A DNA stretch of 64,000 nucleotides. Origin: Kitasatospora sp. NBC_01266 (GTDB taxonomy: Bacteria; Actinomycetota; Actinomycetes; Streptomycetales; Streptomycetaceae). Every line of letters begins with the position of its first letter. Position 1 is the first letter of the stretch. Location: the NCBI RefSeq assembly GCF_036242395.1, contig NZ_CP108458.1:6882001-6946000 (forward strand), read 5' to 3'. Positions 54,252-62,816 of this stretch are shown in pieces. Position numbers and translations under genes: made by a program. The notes under the pieces are model-generated. The model was not told the origin of the DNA. It saw only the letters and a list, made by a program, of their open reading frames with translations, and did not search any database.

Positions 54252-54976
54252 GGCCCGACCGTGCCCGCGCGACCCGGGCCCTGGCGCTGACCGCCGGCGC
54301 CCTCGCGGTGGGCCACAGCCTGCCCGCGCTCACCTCGCTCGGCCCGCTGCGCCCGCTGCTCGCCCCCAGGTTGAGCGGACCGGGCGATCCCGGGCACGTC
54401 GCGCTGACCTTCGACGACGGCCCCGACCCGGCCTCCACCCCGCTCTTCCTGGCGGAGTTGGCGAAGACCGGGACCAAGGCGACCTTCTTCCTGCTCGGCC
54501 GGATGCTGCAGCGCGCCCCCGAGCTGGGGCGCGAACTGGTCGCCGCCGGGCACGAGGTGGCCGTGCACGGCTGGGCGCACCGCCCGCTGCTGATCCGCTC
54601 GCCCCGGGCGACCCGGGACGACGTGGCCCGCGCCCGCGACCTGATCGCCTCGGTCACCGGGCAGGAACCGCGCTGGTACCGCCCGCCGTACGGGGTGCTG
54701 AACGCCTCCGCGCTCTACGCGGCCCGCGAGAACGGGCTGCGCCCGGTGCTCTGGACGCACTGGGGCCAGGACTGGACGGCCCGTGCCACACCCGACTCGG
54801 TGCTGCGCACCCTCACCAGGGCCCCGCTGGCCGGCGGCACCGTGCTGCTGCACGACTCGGACTGCACCTCGGCGCCGCAGGCCTGGCGCTCCACCCTCGG
54901 CGCGCTGCCCCGGCTGCTGGACCGGTGCGCGGAGCAGGGGCTCAAGGTCGGCCCGCTGCGCGAGCACGGCCTGTGA
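54248..54976 (+). CDS. polysaccharide deacetylase (NodB-like)
   Basis: 242 residues from GTG 54248, overlapping the previous stop. A basic start and short hydrophobic stretch (ALALTAGALAVGHSLPAL) may anchor it. The NodB domain shows VALTFDDGPDPASTPLF (motif 1), HEVAVHGWAHRPL (motif 2, HxxxH as HGWAH), WYRPPYGVLN (motif 3) and VLLHDSD (motif 5). It removes acetyl groups from N-acetylhexosamine or similar. Coupling with the glycosyltransferase suggests the two modify one glycolipid or surface glycan. Confidence 0.9.
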   Translation: MRPDRARATRALALTAGALAVGHSLPALTSLGPLRPLLAPRLSGPGDPGHVALTFDDGPDPASTPLFLAELAKTGTKATFFLLGRMLQRAPELGRELVAAGHEVAVHGWAHRPLLIRSPRATRDDVARARDLIASVTGQEPRWYRPPYGVLNASALYAARENGLRPVLWTHWGQDWTARATPDSVLRTLTRAPLAGGTVLLHDSDCTSAPQAWRSTLGALPRLLDRCAEQGLKVGPLREHGL

Positions 54977-54983
54977 CACCGCG

Positions 54984-55025
54984 GCGGAGTTGACGGATGG
55001 TCGGCTGACCATCCGTCAACTCCGC
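54984..55025. terminator. bidirectional terminator
   Basis: Perfect 19-base arms (54984-55002 and 55007-55025) around a 4-base loop GGCT. It lies between the convergent deacetylase and P450 genes. Confidence 0.92.
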
Positions 55026-55029
55026 TGTT

Positions 55030-56271
55030 TCAGGCGGTGGCCGGCCGCAGCACCGTCGGCAGGGACCGGTGGCCGTTCGAGATGAACGACTCCATCGGCT
55101 GCAACTCGCCCTCGGCCAGCGCCAGCTCGGGGAACCGCTCGAAGAGCGCGGGCAGCGCGACCAGCGCCTCCAGTCGGGCCAGCGGCGCGCCCAGGCAGAA
55201 GTGCGCGCCGTGCCCGAAGGCGAGGTGGGACTTGTCGGCGCGGGTCAGGTCGAAGGCGTCCGCGTCCGCGCCGTGCACGCTCGCGTCGCGCCCGGCGGCG
55301 GCGTAGGCCGCCAGGATCGCCTCGCCCTTGCGGATCAGCACCTCGCCGACCTGGATGTCCTCGATCGCGTACCGCAGCGGCAGGTTGGCCACCGGCGACT
55401 TCACCCGCAGCGCCTCCTCGACCACGTCGTTCCAGGAGGCCCGCCCGGAACGGACCAGGGCCAGCTGCTCGGGGTGGCTGAGCAGCAGCTGGATCGCGTT
55501 GTCCAGCAGGTTCACCGTGGTCTCGTGCCCGGCGCTGATCACCAGCAGCAGGGTGTCGAGCAGCTCCTGCTCGGTGAGCGTGCTGCCGTCGCCGCCGTCC
55601 TCCTCGTCCCGGGCCGAGATCAGCGCGCTGGTCAGGTCGTCGCCCGGCTCCTTGCGCTTGAGCGCGACCAGCTCGCCGAGGATCCGGTAGACGTTCTCCA
55701 CGTTCGCCTGGGCGGCCTGCGGGGTGATGGTGGTGTCGAAGAAGCCGTCCACGCAGGCGCGCAGGCCCGGGTGCAGCTGCTCGGGCACCCCGAACAGCTC
55801 GCAGATCACCTGGATCGGCAGCGGGTAGGCGTACTGCTCGCGCAGGTCGGCAGCCGCGCCGGCCGGGGTGGCCGCCAGCTTCGCCAGCAGCTCCTCGGTG
55901 ATCCGCTCGACCCGGGGCCGCAGCGCCTCGGTGCGGCGGTTGGTGAAGGCGCCGGCCACCAGGCGGCGCAGCCGGCGGTGCTCGGGGCCGTAGGCGGTGA
56001 ACATGTTGTCCACCGCGACCCAGATCATCAGCGGCCAGTCGGCGGGTATCTCACCGTTGACGAAGGCCGACCAGTGCTGCCGGGCGCTCTTGGAGACCCG
56101 GGGGTCGGCCAGCAGCTGCTTGACCAGCTGCTGGCTGCTCACCGACCACGCAACCACGCCACCAGGGAGCTCCACCTGGGCCACCGGCCCGTCCTGGTGG
56201 ATCCGCCGGGCCTCGGCGTAGATGTCGCTTCCGGCCGGGTCGATCCGGAAGGGGCAGCGGTCGGACTCCAT
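55030..56271 (-). CDS. cytochrome P450, CYP154-like (last gene of conservon 2)
   Basis: 413 residues. All core P450 motifs are normal: I-helix VISAGHETTVNLLDNA, K-helix EEALR (EXXR), and haem loop FGHGAHFCLGAPLARLE. The start MESDRCPFRIDPAGSDIYAEA (given in part) is the usual CYP154 N-terminus, and GGAGG stands six bases before the ATG. It lies 133 bases inside the upstream P450 gene in another frame. CYP154 members hydroxylate steroids, aromatics and peptides; the substrate here is unknown. Redox partners are not encoded nearby. Confidence 0.92.
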   Translation of the reverse strand: MESDRCPFRIDPAGSDIYAEARRIHQDGPVAQVELPGGVVAWSVSSQQLVKQLLADPRVSKSARQHWSAFVNGEIPADWPLMIWVAVDNMFTAYGPEHRRLRRLVAGAFTNRRTEALRPRVERITEELLAKLAATPAGAAADLREQYAYPLPIQVICELFGVPEQLHPGLRACVDGFFDTTITPQAAQANVENVYRILGELVALKRKEPGDDLTSALISARDEEDGGDGSTLTEQELLDTLLLVISAGHETTVNLLDNAIQLLLSHPEQLALVRSGRASWNDVVEEALRVKSPVANLPLRYAIEDIQVGEVLIRKGEAILAAYAAAGRDASVHGADADAFDLTRADKSHLAFGHGAHFCLGAPLARLEALVALPALFERFPELALAEGELQPMESFISNGHRSLPTVLRPATA

Positions 56272-57638
56272 GTACGGCCTCCAGGGGCGTTGTCGGGTGC
56301 GGTGGCCACCTGGTCGGGCTCGGTGGCGGCCACCGCGCGGGGCATGGTGGGGACTGCTGCGGTGTCGCTGTTCTCGGCAGCGCTGGGGACGGTGGCGATC
56401 GGGGTGCTGCCGGTGGCCGGCGGGAACCGCACCGGCAGGGCCGCCAGCGCCCGGTGGAACGGTCCCGGGCGCCAGACCAACTCATCCGGCTTGACCGCGA
56501 GTTCGAGATCCGGCAGGCGGTCGAGCAGCCGTTCCACGGCGACCGAGGCGATCAGCCGGGCCGGGCCCTGGGCCGGGCAGGCGTGCGGGCCCGCGCTCCA
56601 GGCCAGATGCGCCCGGTTGCCGGTGCGGCTCACCCCGGCCAGCGCCGGGTCGGTGTTGGCCGCCGCGAAGCTGACCACCACCGGCTCGCCCTCGGGCAGC
56701 CGCACGCCCGCCAGGTCCACGTCCCGGACCGGGTAGTGCACCGCGTAGTTGGCCATCGGCGGATCGGTCCAGAGCACCTCGTCCAGCGCGTCCTCGATCG
56801 GCAGGCTGCCGCCCGCCAGGTCGCCGGCGAACCGGTCGTCGGAGAGCAGCAGCCGCAGCGTGTTGCTGATCAGGTTGAGCTGCGGCTCGGTGCCCGCGCC
56901 CATCAGCAGCACCAGGTGGTGCAGCATCTCCTCGTCGTTCAGCGCGGCCGGGTGGGCCATCAGCCAACTGGTCACGTCGGGGCCAGGGTTGGCCCGCTTG
57001 AGGGCCACCAGCTCGAGCAGCGTGGCGGTCAGCTCGGCGTTGGCCCGCTCGGCATCGATGCCGTCGAAGATGCCGGACATGCCGGCCACCAGGCGGTCGC
57101 CGAAGTGCGCGGGGGAGCCGAACAGTTCGTTGAAGACCAGCAGCGGCAGCGCCCTGGCGTAGTCGGCCACCAGGTCCGCCTCGCCGCGCCCGGCGAAGTG
57201 GTCGATCAGCCGGTCGGCGCCGCGCTCGATGTAGCCGCGCAGCGCGTTGGGGTCCACCCGCTCCAGCGAGTCGGTCACCGCGCCGCGCAGCCGGTCGTGC
57301 GCGGCGCCGTCGCTGAACAGGCAGTTGGGGCGGTAGGCCATCATCGGCACGGCCGGGTTGTCCGGGCCCACCCGGCCGTCCGCCAGGCCCTTCCAGCGCC
57401 GCGAGTCCTTGGCGAAGGTCTCCGGGCTGCGCAGCACGTCCAGCGCCACCTGGTAGGAGAGCGCCAGGGTCGCGGTGGCGCCCGGGTAGAGCTCCACCGG
57501 CGCGAGTGGGCCGTAGGTGGCCCGCAGCCGGGCGTAGACGTCGGCCGGGTCGGCCGCGAACTCCGGGCTGTGCAGCGGGAATCCGGCGTACTGCGGCTGA
57601 TGGGCCGGGCAGCCGGGGGGCGGGGTCGGGGTGGTCAC
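56139..57638 (-). CDS. CYP157-like cytochrome P450 lacking the EXXR motif
   Basis: 499 residues, longer than the usual 400-420. The haem cysteine is present in WSAGPHACPAQGPARL, and the I-helix reads LMGAGTEPQLN. The K-helix, where P450s have Glu-x-x-Arg, reads DEVLWTDPP, with Trp in place of Arg. This is the known oddity of the CYP157 family. After the normal end (ALPVRFPP) there is a Pro/Ala/Thr-rich tail of about 95 residues, of which the last 44 are coded in the region that also codes for the next P450. It starts at GTG overlapping the cvnD stop (GTGA). Confidence 0.88.
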   Translation of the reverse strand: MTTPTPPPGCPAHQPQYAGFPLHSPEFAADPADVYARLRATYGPLAPVELYPGATATLALSYQVALDVLRSPETFAKDSRRWKGLADGRVGPDNPAVPMMAYRPNCLFSDGAAHDRLRGAVTDSLERVDPNALRGYIERGADRLIDHFAGRGEADLVADYARALPLLVFNELFGSPAHFGDRLVAGMSGIFDGIDAERANAELTATLLELVALKRANPGPDVTSWLMAHPAALNDEEMLHHLVLLMGAGTEPQLNLISNTLRLLLSDDRFAGDLAGGSLPIEDALDEVLWTDPPMANYAVHYPVRDVDLAGVRLPEGEPVVVSFAAANTDPALAGVSRTGNRAHLAWSAGPHACPAQGPARLIASVAVERLLDRLPDLELAVKPDELVWRPGPFHRALAALPVRFPPATGSTPIATVPSAAENSDTAAVPTMPRAVAATEPDQVATAPDNAPGGRTWSPTAAPSGSTRPEATSTPRPGGSTRTGRWPRWSSLVAWLRGR

Positions 57639-58261
57639 GCGGGCTCCTGGTCGGTGCGGCTGAGCAGGTACTGGACGAGTGAGATCAGCGCCCGGGTGGC
57701 CGAGGCCGGGTCGCGGGCGTCGCAGAGCACCAGCGGGGTGCTGGGCAGCAGGTCGAGCGCCTCGCGCAGCTCCTCCTCGCCGAACTCCGGTGCGCCGTCG
57801 AACCGGTTGACCGCCACGGCGTACGGCAGGCCGTGCTCCTCCAGCAGGTCCATCACCGGGAAGGAGTGCTCGAGGCGGCGGGTGTCGGCGAGCACCAGCG
57901 CGCCCAGCGCGCCGAGCGTCATGTCCCGCCAGAGCGGGGTGAAGCGCTGCTGGCCGGGGGCGCCGAAGAGGTAGAGCACCAGGGACTGACTGAGCGTCAG
58001 GCGGCCGAAGTCCATCGCGACCGTGGTGGTGGTCTTGCCCGGTACCCCGGTCAGGTCGTCCACCAGCGCGCCGGCCTCGGTCATCGGCTCCTCGGTGCGC
58101 AGCGGCTCGATCTCCGAGAGGGTGCCGACGAAGGTGGTCTTGCCGACCGCGAAGTGACCGGTGATCAGCAGCTTGACGGCGGTCCGCACGCCCTCGCCCA
58201 GGTAGCTGACGCCAGGTGCCGCAGGATGGGTCAGGGGTTCAGAGCCGGGCGCGAAGACCAT
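57635..58261 (-). CDS. cvnD: conservon 2 small GTPase CvnD
   Basis: 208 residues from ATG 58261, preceded by AGGAGG. G1 is GHFAVGKTT, TTVAMDFGRLTL covers the switch region, G3 is LFGAPGQQRF, G4 NRFD and G5 CDARD. Overlaps cvnC by 23 bases and the P450 gene by 4. It is the GTPase output of conservon 2. Confidence 0.95.
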   Translation of the reverse strand: MVFAPGSEPLTHPAAPGVSYLGEGVRTAVKLLITGHFAVGKTTFVGTLSEIEPLRTEEPMTEAGALVDDLTGVPGKTTTTVAMDFGRLTLSQSLVLYLFGAPGQQRFTPLWRDMTLGALGALVLADTRRLEHSFPVMDLLEEHGLPYAVAVNRFDGAPEFGEEELREALDLLPSTPLVLCDARDPASATRALISLVQYLLSRTDQEPA

Positions 58262-58595
58262 CGAGCACCTCCTGGAGCAGCTGCGACTCGGGCAGTTGGG
58301 CCCGGGGCACGGCCGCCCGGGTGAGCAGGTGGCCGCTGTCGACCAGGTCGCCGAGCAGCACCTTGACCACGCTGACCGGCAGCCGCAGATGGGCGGCCAC
58401 CTCGGCGAGCGAGAGCGAGCCGTGCGTGCACAGCTCGACCATCCGGCGCTGCTCGGGCCCGAGTCCGGTGCTCGGCCGGCCCGGCGCGGCGCTGACCAGG
58501 GTGACCAGGTCGAAGGTGTTGCGGGTGGGCTCGGAGCGCCCGTTGGTCACCACGTAGGGCCGCACCAACCCCTGGTCGCGCCGCCGGCCGGTCAC
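58239..58595 (-). CDS. cvnC: conservon 2 DUF742 protein CvnC
   Basis: 118 residues from GTG 58595, which overlaps the cvnB stop as GTGA. DUF742 signatures are LVRPYVVTNGRSEPT, MVELCTHGSLSLAEVAAHL and LPVSVVKVLLGDLVDSGHL. It is shorter than the conservon 1 copy, which has an extra N-terminal region. Confidence 0.93.
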   Translation of the reverse strand: MTGRRRDQGLVRPYVVTNGRSEPTRNTFDLVTLVSAAPGRPSTGLGPEQRRMVELCTHGSLSLAEVAAHLRLPVSVVKVLLGDLVDSGHLLTRAAVPRAQLPESQLLQEVLDGLRARL

Positions 58596-59005
58596 CGGAT
58601 CACCCCCGCGTCCTGTCGGGGCGGTGCGGTCAGCTCCTTGCCGAGCCGGTCGACCAGCTTCTGCATCCGGTAGCTCACCGCCTCCATGTCCACGTTCTCC
58701 CCGGCGGAGACCGCGAGGTAGGCGCCGGGGCCGGCGGCCACCAGGAAGACGTAGCCGCCGGCGAACTCGATCAGGGTCTGCCGCCACGGGGTGGGCTCGG
58801 CGCCGAGGAAGCCGGCCGTGCTGCGGCTGATCGACTGGACGCCGGAGAGCGCGGCGGCCTGCCGGTCCGCCTCGTCGCGGCTGATGCCCGCCGAGTGGGC
58901 GCGCAGCAGGCCGTCGGCGGAGAGCAGGATGGCGTGCCGGGCCTCGGGAACCAGCAGGACGTCATCGAGCATCCAGCCGAGATCGTTGGTCGGGTGGCTG
59001 TTCAT
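58592..59005 (-). CDS. cvnB: conservon 2 roadblock/LC7-domain protein CvnB
   Basis: 137 residues. The fold is seen in LGWMLDDVLLVPEARHAILLSADGLL and GVQSISRSTAGFLG, with GGYVFLVAAGPGAYLAVSAG as the beta-sheet end (motifs given in part). It lies 66 bp behind cvnA. Confidence 0.93.
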   Translation of the reverse strand: MNSHPTNDLGWMLDDVLLVPEARHAILLSADGLLRAHSAGISRDEADRQAAALSGVQSISRSTAGFLGAEPTPWRQTLIEFAGGYVFLVAAGPGAYLAVSAGENVDMEAVSYRMQKLVDRLGKELTAPPRQDAGVIR

Positions 59006-59071
59006 CGCATGCTCCTAGCGGGGGACGGGCGGCGGTCGGGGGGCGGGGCCGGCCGCAGGGGCCGCCGTGGG

Positions 59072-60652
59072 TCAGCCGGCGTACGGGGCGCCGGGCGTCG
59101 GACCGTCGGGCGTGGGGTGGTCGGGCTCGGGGTGGCCGGGCACCCGGTGGTCGGGTGCCGGGGCGCGCAGGGCCCAGTGCTCGGGCTCCGGGTGCTCGGG
59201 CCGGGCGGCGTGCCGGCCGTACCCGGTGGGCTGCGCGTCCGGCTCGGCCTCGCGTCCGGCCCGGGTGCCGCGGGCGAAGGCGCCCAGCCGGCGGGCGGTG
59301 GCCTCGGCGCCCCGGTTCCACTCCTCGGGCAGCTCGGCGGCGCTGCTGCCGGGGCCGGTCGCGGTGGCGGCGGGGTCGGCGGTGGCGAACGGGTCGGCGG
59401 CCTGCGCCGCCTGCGCCAACTGCTCGGCGCCCAGCGGCTCGCGGCGGCGCCGCTTGGGCAGCCCGCCGACCGTGCGCGGGCCGGCCGGCGGCGCCGGTGG
59501 CGGTGCGGCCGGCGGTGCGTAGGGGGCGGGCGGCGTGGCCGGGGCGGTCGGGGTGACCTGGGCGGGTGGTGCGGCAGGCGCGTCCGGCGCGGCGGCGGGC
59601 GGCACCGGTGCCGCGCCCCGGCGGGGCAGCGGGGCGGCCGTGCGCGGGGCGGCCGGCGGCTCGGGCGCCAGCTGGGTGAGCAGCACGGTCGGCAGGAAGA
59701 GCACCGCGCGCACCCCGCCGTACGGAGAGCGGGTGTCCACCGAGACGCTGAACCCGTAGCGCGCCGCCAGCACGCCGATCACCGCGAAGCCGAACTGCGG
59801 CGGGTCGCCGAGCCGGGTGACGTCCACCGAGCGCTGACCGGTCAGCAACTGCCCGGCCAGCTGCGCCTCGCGCGGGTCCATCCCGACCCCGGCGTCGTCG
59901 ATCACGATGCAGGCGCCGTTGTGCGCGGGCTGCAGGTTGACCTCGACGGTGGTGTTGGGCTGCGAGTGCCGGGCCGCGTTGTCCAGCAGCTCGGCCACCG
60001 CCAGCACCACTGGCTCGACCGCCCGGCTGACCACCGCGAGTTCGATCTGGGTGCGCACCTCGACCCGCTTGTAGTCGCGGACCCGGGACTTGGCCCCGCG
60101 CACCACGTCGCTCAGCGAGGAGGCGGTGCGCTGCCGACCCGGCCAGGAGCCGCAGAGCACCGCGATGGCCTGCGCGCGCCGGCCGAACTGGGAGTTGGCG
60201 TGGTCGATCTCCAACAGGTCGCGCAGCACCGCCGGTTGGTCGTGCCGCTCCTGCATCTCGGAGATCGCCACCTGCTGTTCGTTGGCCAGTCCCTGCAGCG
60301 CCCGCATCGCGCCCTTGAGCGCGGCCTTGGCGTTCTGGTCGGCGCGCGCCTCGGCCAGTGCCACGGCGCTGCGGAACTGCTCGACCACGGCGCGCAGGTT
60401 GCGCTCGTACTCACTGCCCGTCAGCAGCGGGTCGCCGTTGGCCGGGTGCGCGACGGCGGCGTGCGCGAGCGCGGGCAGCTGCACGGTGGCCAGCCGCCGC
60501 GCCTCCTCGTCCCGGGCCCGGACCGCGGCTCGCAAATCGGCCAGTGTCCTGGACCGCTCCCGGCCGGCCCGCCACTGCCGGATCAGCAGGATCAGGGCCA
60601 CCAGCAGCCCGGCAGCCAGGCGCCAGGTCACCGCCTGTGGTATCTGTGACAT
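59072..60652 (-). CDS. cvnA: conservon 2 sensor histidine-kinase-like protein CvnA
   Basis: 526 residues from ATG 60652, with AAGGAAA just upstream. One N-terminal membrane helix (VTWRLAAGLLVALILLI) is followed by a coiled region, then the ATPase domain: AELLDNAARHSQPN, VIDDAGVGMDPRE and PQFGFAVIGVLAARYG. The last 200 residues are Pro/Ala-rich and disordered with PEPDH-type repeats. There is no outside sensor domain. Ahead of it is a 297-bp divergent region. Confidence 0.9.
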   Translation of the reverse strand: MSQIPQAVTWRLAAGLLVALILLIRQWRAGRERSRTLADLRAAVRARDEEARRLATVQLPALAHAAVAHPANGDPLLTGSEYERNLRAVVEQFRSAVALAEARADQNAKAALKGAMRALQGLANEQQVAISEMQERHDQPAVLRDLLEIDHANSQFGRRAQAIAVLCGSWPGRQRTASSLSDVVRGAKSRVRDYKRVEVRTQIELAVVSRAVEPVVLAVAELLDNAARHSQPNTTVEVNLQPAHNGACIVIDDAGVGMDPREAQLAGQLLTGQRSVDVTRLGDPPQFGFAVIGVLAARYGFSVSVDTRSPYGGVRAVLFLPTVLLTQLAPEPPAAPRTAAPLPRRGAAPVPPAAAPDAPAAPPAQVTPTAPATPPAPYAPPAAPPPAPPAGPRTVGGLPKRRRREPLGAEQLAQAAQAADPFATADPAATATGPGSSAAELPEEWNRGAEATARRLGAFARGTRAGREAEPDAQPTGYGRHAARPEHPEPEHWALRAPAPDHRVPGHPEPDHPTPDGPTPGAPYAG

Positions 60653-60949
60653 CAATTTCCTTGCACGGGCGGACGGTTCGTAGCTGCCGGGGGGGGTTGG
60701 CGTACGCGATGCCCAGGGAGCGGCAGGCGCGAATTATCTAACCAGATTGACGACAGAATGTCAGAGGTAGATCTCAGTAAGTGATCTGATGGTCAGTAAT
60801 ACGTTGAACGGTGGCTCAAACTGATCGCTCCGGCCGGCCCGTGGCCCCGGTAGCCACCGGTACCCACCGTGACTGCCGGGACGGCTGAACCCACTGAAGT
60901 TGACCCCGTTGCTGCCCGTTCGGACCATCCCGCCACTACCATCCGGGCT
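60653..60949. promoter_or_regulatory. divergent promoter region of conservon 2 and the channel-like gene
   Basis: 297 bp with a notably A/T-rich core at about 60720-60805 (GAATTATCTAACC and following). No gene. Near the rightward gene, TACCAT (60937-60942) stands eight bases before its ATG, with no ribosome site, which suggests a leaderless transcript. Confidence 0.5.
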
Positions 60950-62785
60950 ATGACACAGGTAGCACGGGGGGTGATTCCGGTCGAGGTGGACCCCACGGTC
61001 CCGGTCCGGGACCACTACATCATCTGCGGCGCCAACGCCCTGGCCCACCGCTTGATCCTGGAACTGATCGAGCACTACGAGGTCCAGGTGGTGGCGATCG
61101 TTCCCGACCGGATGCGCGACCACGCGCCGCGGATCGAGCGGCTCGAGGGTGTCGCCACGGTCCTGGAGTACAGCAGCGTCACCGACGAGGCGCTGCTGGC
61201 GGCCGGCGCCGGGACCGCGCGCGGCATCGCCATGCTGGACGGGGACGATCAGGCCAACATCCACACCGCGCTCAGCGCACAGGGTCTCAACCCGGAGATC
61301 CGGATCGTGCTGCGGATGTTCAACCAGCGACTGGGCGAGCAGATCCAGGTCCTGCTGAAGAACTGCGCCGCGCTCTCCGGCTCGGCCACCGCCGCGCCGG
61401 CCTTCGCCAACGGCGCGCTGGCCCGGCCCAACTCGGTGCGGGTCGGCGACCGCTACCTCTATGTCGCTTACGACACCGACTTCCAGGCCGGCCATCTCTG
61501 CGTGGCCGCCGACCGCGTCGACCGCCAGGACCTGACCAGGCTGCGGCTGCTGCCCGACACCGGGCCGGCCTCCCGGGAGTTCATCCGGCTGGCCCAGGCC
61601 TTCGGCGAGGGCGGCCCGATCGAGGTCGGCCCGCCCGACTGGCACGGCGGTTCGCCCGACACCGGGGACGGCGTGGCGGTGCTGCAGACCCTGCCCACCG
61701 AGCCCCGGCTGCGGGTGCCGCTGCGCTTCCGGCTGCTCTACAAGTTCCTGGACACGCTGCGGTTCTTCACCGGCGTGCGGATCCGGCTGGTGCTGTTCAC
61801 CGCGTTCGCGGCGATCCTCAGCTCGGCGCTGATCATCTGGTACTTCAACCGGAGCTTCGGCTGGACGCTCTACCTCACCCTGCTCGACATGGCCGGCTCC
61901 GCGCAGCCCGACCAGATGCACGACCCGACCGGCGGCACCGGCGGCCCCTGGCAGCGGGTGGCGCAGGTGATCGTCACCTTCAGCGGCATCGCGCTGGTCC
62001 CGGTGCTCACCGCGATCATGGTCGACATCCTCGCCTCGGGGCGGCGCGGCCAGCCGCGCAGCCCGAGCGCGGGCCTGCGCGGGCACGTGATCGTGGTCGG
62101 GCTCGGCAACGTCGGCACCCGGGTGGCCACCCTGATGCACGAACTCGGGGTGCCGGTGGCCGGCCTGGAGCGCGACCCGCAGGCCCGCGGGATCGCCGCG
62201 ATGCGCGCGCTCGGCATCCCGGTGGTGATCGGTGACGGTCCGCTGGCCGCCCAGCTGCGGATCGCGCGGGCCCAGCACGCCCGCGCGGTGGTCGCCGTCA
62301 CCAGCGACGACGCGGTCAACCTGGAGGCGGCGCTGGAGGCCCGGGCGCAGCGCGAGAGCGTGCGGGTGGTGGTCCGGCTCTTCGACGACGACTTCGCCCA
62401 GCACGTCTACTCGACCCTGGAGAACGTCGCCTCCCGCTCGGTCTCCTACCTGGCCGCCCCCGCCTTCGCCGCCGCGCTGATGGGCCGTGAGGTGCTCGGC
62501 ACCCTCTCGGTCTTCCGGCACGTGCTGCTGATCGCCGAGCTGACGGCGGAGCAGGGCGGCGCGCTGGTCGGGATGAACCGCAACGCGTTGGAGGCGATCG
62601 GCGGCCTGCGGGTGATCGCGGTGCGGCTGGCCCGGTCGCCCGACACCTACCAGTGGGGCTTCGCCGACCGCAGCCGGGGCCTGCTGCCCGGCGACCGGGT
62701 GGTGGTGGTCGCCACCCGGGGCGGTCTGGCCAAGCTCAACAACGCCGCGCCGGAGCCGGTGATGGCCGAGCCGGCCGGCAGCTGA
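60950..62785 (+). CDS. Castor/Pollux-like ion channel protein with two RCK (TrkA-N) domains
   Basis: 611 residues from ATG 60950. The first nucleotide-binding domain starts at about residue 20 (DHYIICGANALAHRLILELI). Two or three membrane segments lie at about 275-380 (RIRLVLFTAFAAILSSALIIWYF, a pore-like loop with DPTGGTGGPWQRV, and VIVTFSGIALVPVLTAIMV; each in part). A second RCK follows (HVIVVGLGNVGTRVATLMHEL) with a TrkA-C-like end. The order RCK-membrane-RCK is unusual; plant Castor/Pollux channels and their bacterial relatives have a related plan. Potassium or calcium flow cannot be told from sequence. Confidence 0.75.
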   Translation: MTQVARGVIPVEVDPTVPVRDHYIICGANALAHRLILELIEHYEVQVVAIVPDRMRDHAPRIERLEGVATVLEYSSVTDEALLAAGAGTARGIAMLDGDDQANIHTALSAQGLNPEIRIVLRMFNQRLGEQIQVLLKNCAALSGSATAAPAFANGALARPNSVRVGDRYLYVAYDTDFQAGHLCVAADRVDRQDLTRLRLLPDTGPASREFIRLAQAFGEGGPIEVGPPDWHGGSPDTGDGVAVLQTLPTEPRLRVPLRFRLLYKFLDTLRFFTGVRIRLVLFTAFAAILSSALIIWYFNRSFGWTLYLTLLDMAGSAQPDQMHDPTGGTGGPWQRVAQVIVTFSGIALVPVLTAIMVDILASGRRGQPRSPSAGLRGHVIVVGLGNVGTRVATLMHELGVPVAGLERDPQARGIAAMRALGIPVVIGDGPLAAQLRIARAQHARAVVAVTSDDAVNLEAALEARAQRESVRVVVRLFDDDFAQHVYSTLENVASRSVSYLAAPAFAAALMGREVLGTLSVFRHVLLIAELTAEQGGALVGMNRNALEAIGGLRVIAVRLARSPDTYQWGFADRSRGLLPGDRVVVVATRGGLAKLNNAAPEPVMAEPAGS

Positions 62786-62790
62786 GCCCA

Positions 62791-62814
62791 GGCCCGCGCC
62801 GACCGGCGCGGGCC
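62791..62814. terminator. bidirectional terminator
   Basis: The 10-base arms GGCCCGCGCC (62791-62800) and GGCGCGGGCC (62805-62814) pair around a 4-base loop, in a 31-bp gap between convergent genes. Confidence 0.8.
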
Positions 62815-62816
62815 GG

